From contig UCLR01000012.1 in the NCBI GenBank assembly GCA_900473415.1, positions 1 to 64,000 of the forward strand: DNA of 64,000 nucleotides, written 5' to 3'. The notes under the pieces are model-generated. The model had not been told where the DNA came from and searched no databases. It worked only from the letters and a program-made list of their open reading frames with translations. Within the stretch, counting starts at the first letter, position 1, and every line of letters starts with the position of its first letter. Source of the DNA: Hyphomicrobiales bacterium (GTDB lineage Bacteria; Pseudomonadota; Alphaproteobacteria; Rhizobiales; Beijerinckiaceae). Shown one piece after another: positions 62,515 to 64,000 of the stretch. A program made the translations under genes and the position numbers.

Positions 62515-63592
62515 CGCGAAGCACCACCGCTGCGTCCTGGTCCCAGGACAGCCAGACCTTGTCGCCGCGGGCGGGGCTGGTACCGCCGCCCGTGGACGCG
62601 ACGATCGCCTGCATCGAGCCCAGCGGCGTCGTGGCGCGAATGTGGTAGTCCGCCCCTTCATAGGTCACGAGCGTGATCTCTGCCGGAACAGCGTTCGCCT
62701 GACCGCCCGGAGCCTCGCTGGCGAGCCGCAGTTTTTCCGGGCGCAGGCCGAGCAGGACCGGTTGCCCCGGTTGCGGGGCTGCGCCGGCCGCCGGCAAGCC
62801 ATGCCGAAGCGACAGCCCGCCAGCACTATAGGAGACTTCGCGATCGGACAGGGAGGTGGCGGCGCCTTCGATGAAGTTGGCTCGGCCGAGGAAATCCGCG
62901 ACGAAGCGCGTGTCCGGCCTGTCGTAGAGCGCCTTCGGGGCACCTCTCTGGACGATGCGGCCACGGTTGACGATGACGATCTCGTCCGACATCGACAACG
63001 CCTCTTCCTGATCGTGCGTGACGAAAACGAAGGTGGTGCCGAGACGGCCGTGGAGATCGCGCAGCTCCTCCTGCAGCTCGGCGCGCAGCTTCTTGTCCAG
63101 GGCGCTCAGGGATTCGTCGAGCAGCAGGACCTTGGGATTGAAGATCAGCGCGCGCGCCAGGGCGACCCGCTGCTGCTGGCCGCCGGAGAGCTCGCGCGGA
63201 TAGCGGCCGCCGAGGCCTGGCAGATGGACGACATCCAGCATCCGCCGCACTTCCTGCTGGATGGCCGCGCTCGGCACGCCGCGAAGCTTCAGCGGAAAGG
63301 CGAGGTTCTCGGCCACCGTCATGTTGGGGAACAGCGCATAACCCTGGAAGACCATGCCGAACTCGCGCCGCTCCGGCGGTTCGTCCGTGATGTCGCGCTC
63401 GCCTGCGAGGACGCGGCCCCTTGTCGGCCGAACGAAGCCGGCGATCGTCATCAGCAGCGTCGTCTTGCCCGAACCGGATGGCCCGAGCAGCGTCACGAAC
63501 TGGCCCGCGCCGATCTCCAGCGAGACATCGTCGATCGCGAGATATCCGCCGTAGCTCTTGGTCACATGTTCGAGTCTGATCGATGCGGACAT
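62504..63592 (-). CDS. ABC transporter ATPase, PotA-like
   Basis: 362 residues. Walker A LGPSGSGKTTLL (about 36-47), signature LSGGQQQRVALARAL, Walker B LLLDESLSALD, then a C-terminal TOBE domain (VLLGLRPEKLRL). The family imports polyamines, iron or other cations and their analogues. It starts the importer operon; the MBL gene lies just upstream on the same strand. Confidence 0.9.
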   Translation of the reverse strand: MSASIRLEHVTKSYGGYLAIDDVSLEIGAGQFVTLLGPSGSGKTTLLMTIAGFVRPTRGRVLAGERDITDEPPERREFGMVFQGYALFPNMTVAENLAFPLKLRGVPSAAIQQEVRRMLDVVHLPGLGGRYPRELSGGQQQRVALARALIFNPKVLLLDESLSALDKKLRAELQEELRDLHGRLGTTFVFVTHDQEEALSMSDEIVIVNRGRIVQRGAPKALYDRPDTRFVADFLGRANFIEGAATSLSDREVSYSAGGLSLRHGLPAAGAAPQPGQPVLLGLRPEKLRLASEAPGGQANAVPAEITLVTYEGADYHIRATTPLGSMQAIVASTGGGTSPARGDKVWLSWDQDAAVVLRDDR

Positions 63593-63654
63593 GTCGCTCG
63601 GTTACCAGGAGGGGAGATGAAACATCGGTGAAGGGCGCAGCGTCTCGGAAACCG

Positions 63655-64000
63655 TCATCTGCCCCTCCCGGAACGAGACGCCATGTAGCGCTCGATCACC
63701 GCGATCATGCGGCTGCGCGACATCGAATCGTTGTGGCCGCCATAGACCTCCTGCACGGGAAGTCGCTTGAGGCGTTCCATCGTCGGCAGATAGGCGGAGA
63801 TGCTGGCGCCGGGACCGGTGTCGACGATGACGCCGTCATAGAGGGCGTCGCCCGTAAAAAGCGAACCCGTCTGCGGTTCCCAGAGGCCGATGCTGCCAGG
63901 CGAGTGGCCGGGCAGATGCAGGACCTCCAGACGGCGATCGCCGAGATCGACAACGTCACCTTCGTCGACGAGGCGAGCCGGCTCCACCGGATCGCGACCG
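63655..64000 (-). CDS. MBL-fold metallo-hydrolase (5' end outside window)
   Basis: The frame runs off the right edge without a start, so only the C-terminal part (about 115 codons) is seen. LPGHSPGSIGLW and LFTGDALYDG are metallo-beta-lactamase motifs 3 and 4 (His and bridging Asp), and YGGHND a late His. Substrate unknown; glyoxalase-II-like or lactonase activity is possible. It precedes the importer operon by 62 bases. Confidence 0.78.
   Translation of the reverse strand, partial: GRDPVEPARLVDEGDVVDLGDRRLEVLHLPGHSPGSIGLWEPQTGSLFTGDALYDGVIVDTGPGASISAYLPTMERLKRLPVQEVYGGHNDSMSRSRMIAVIERYMASRSGRGR

Overview
The window is GC-rich, gene-dense chromosomal DNA. It looks like an alphaproteobacterium of the Hyphomicrobiales (Rhizobiales), possibly a Bosea-like lineage. 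That assignment is inference from the style of the proteins: many tripartite tricarboxylate (TTT) and peptide ABC solute-binding proteins, FCD-type GntR regulators, a short protein with the 'ANDNEP' signature common in this order, and two-hairpin intergenic repeats. No rRNA or ribosomal protein is present to confirm it. About 61 protein genes (one of them a proposed micro-ORF), three tRNAs (Gly-TCC, Tyr-GTA, Thr-TGT) and remnants of an integrase and an IS3-type transposase are visible.

Layout. 1-6.1 kb: end of a conserved protein, a small hypothetical protein, an unusual zinc-ribbon/transmembrane/lytic-transglycosylase fusion, a methyltransferase, and a proline-racemase-family enzyme with a Ser/Thr active-site pair. 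6.1-8.8 kb: tRNA-Gly and an orphan form-II CoxL-like molybdoenzyme. 8.9-18.0 kb (minus): M81 (MlrC-like) peptidase, two M20 peptidases and a complete dipeptide/oligopeptide ABC importer. 18.2-26.2 kb: UDP-glucuronate epimerase, then a sugar-acid catabolic neighbourhood (SMP-30 lactonase, RraA-family protein, TctC-type binding protein, GntR, DHDPS-family enzyme, L-arabinonate-dehydratase-like IlvD). 26.3-32.6 kb: a DUF2793 protein, VanZ-like protein, polyprenyl glycosylphosphotransferase and the dTDP-rhamnose genes rfbC-rfbD-rfbA without rfbB. 32.7-36.0 kb: a MarR-controlled EmrAB-like drug efflux operon. 36-37 kb: small conserved proteins and a candidate micro-ORF. 37.3-48.0 kb: a second catabolic regulon with GntR, a COG4091 oxidoreductase, PdxA2, a complete TctCBA importer, a DHDPS-family enzyme lacking the usual Tyr, a class III CoA-transferase, a GarR-like dehydrogenase and an amidohydrolase. 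48-54.4 kb: housekeeping and small genes, including rlmB and an MHS-type transporter. 54.4-64 kb: DNA directly behind tRNA-Thr that looks like an acquired island. It starts with decayed integrase and IS3 pieces, followed by a flavin monooxygenase and reductase, an atypical ureohydrolase, a creatininase-family amidohydrolase, a NodB-type hydrolase, a Pot-type ABC importer and an MBL hydrolase that runs off the window.

How the genes work together. Most of the window is import plus catabolism of small organic molecules: peptides (8.9-18 kb), sugar acids (19-26 kb and 38-48 kb) and probably a nitrogen-rich or guanidino/amide compound (55-64 kb). The 38-48 kb group is linked by a shared GTATAC-centred operator found both in the divergent pdxA2 promoter and before the CoA-transferase operon. 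The best candidate for an undescribed system is the tRNA-Thr island pathway. The PdxA2/TctCBA/CoA-transferase regulon and the zinc-ribbon-SLT fusion protein come next. All functions are read from sequence motifs and gene context only.
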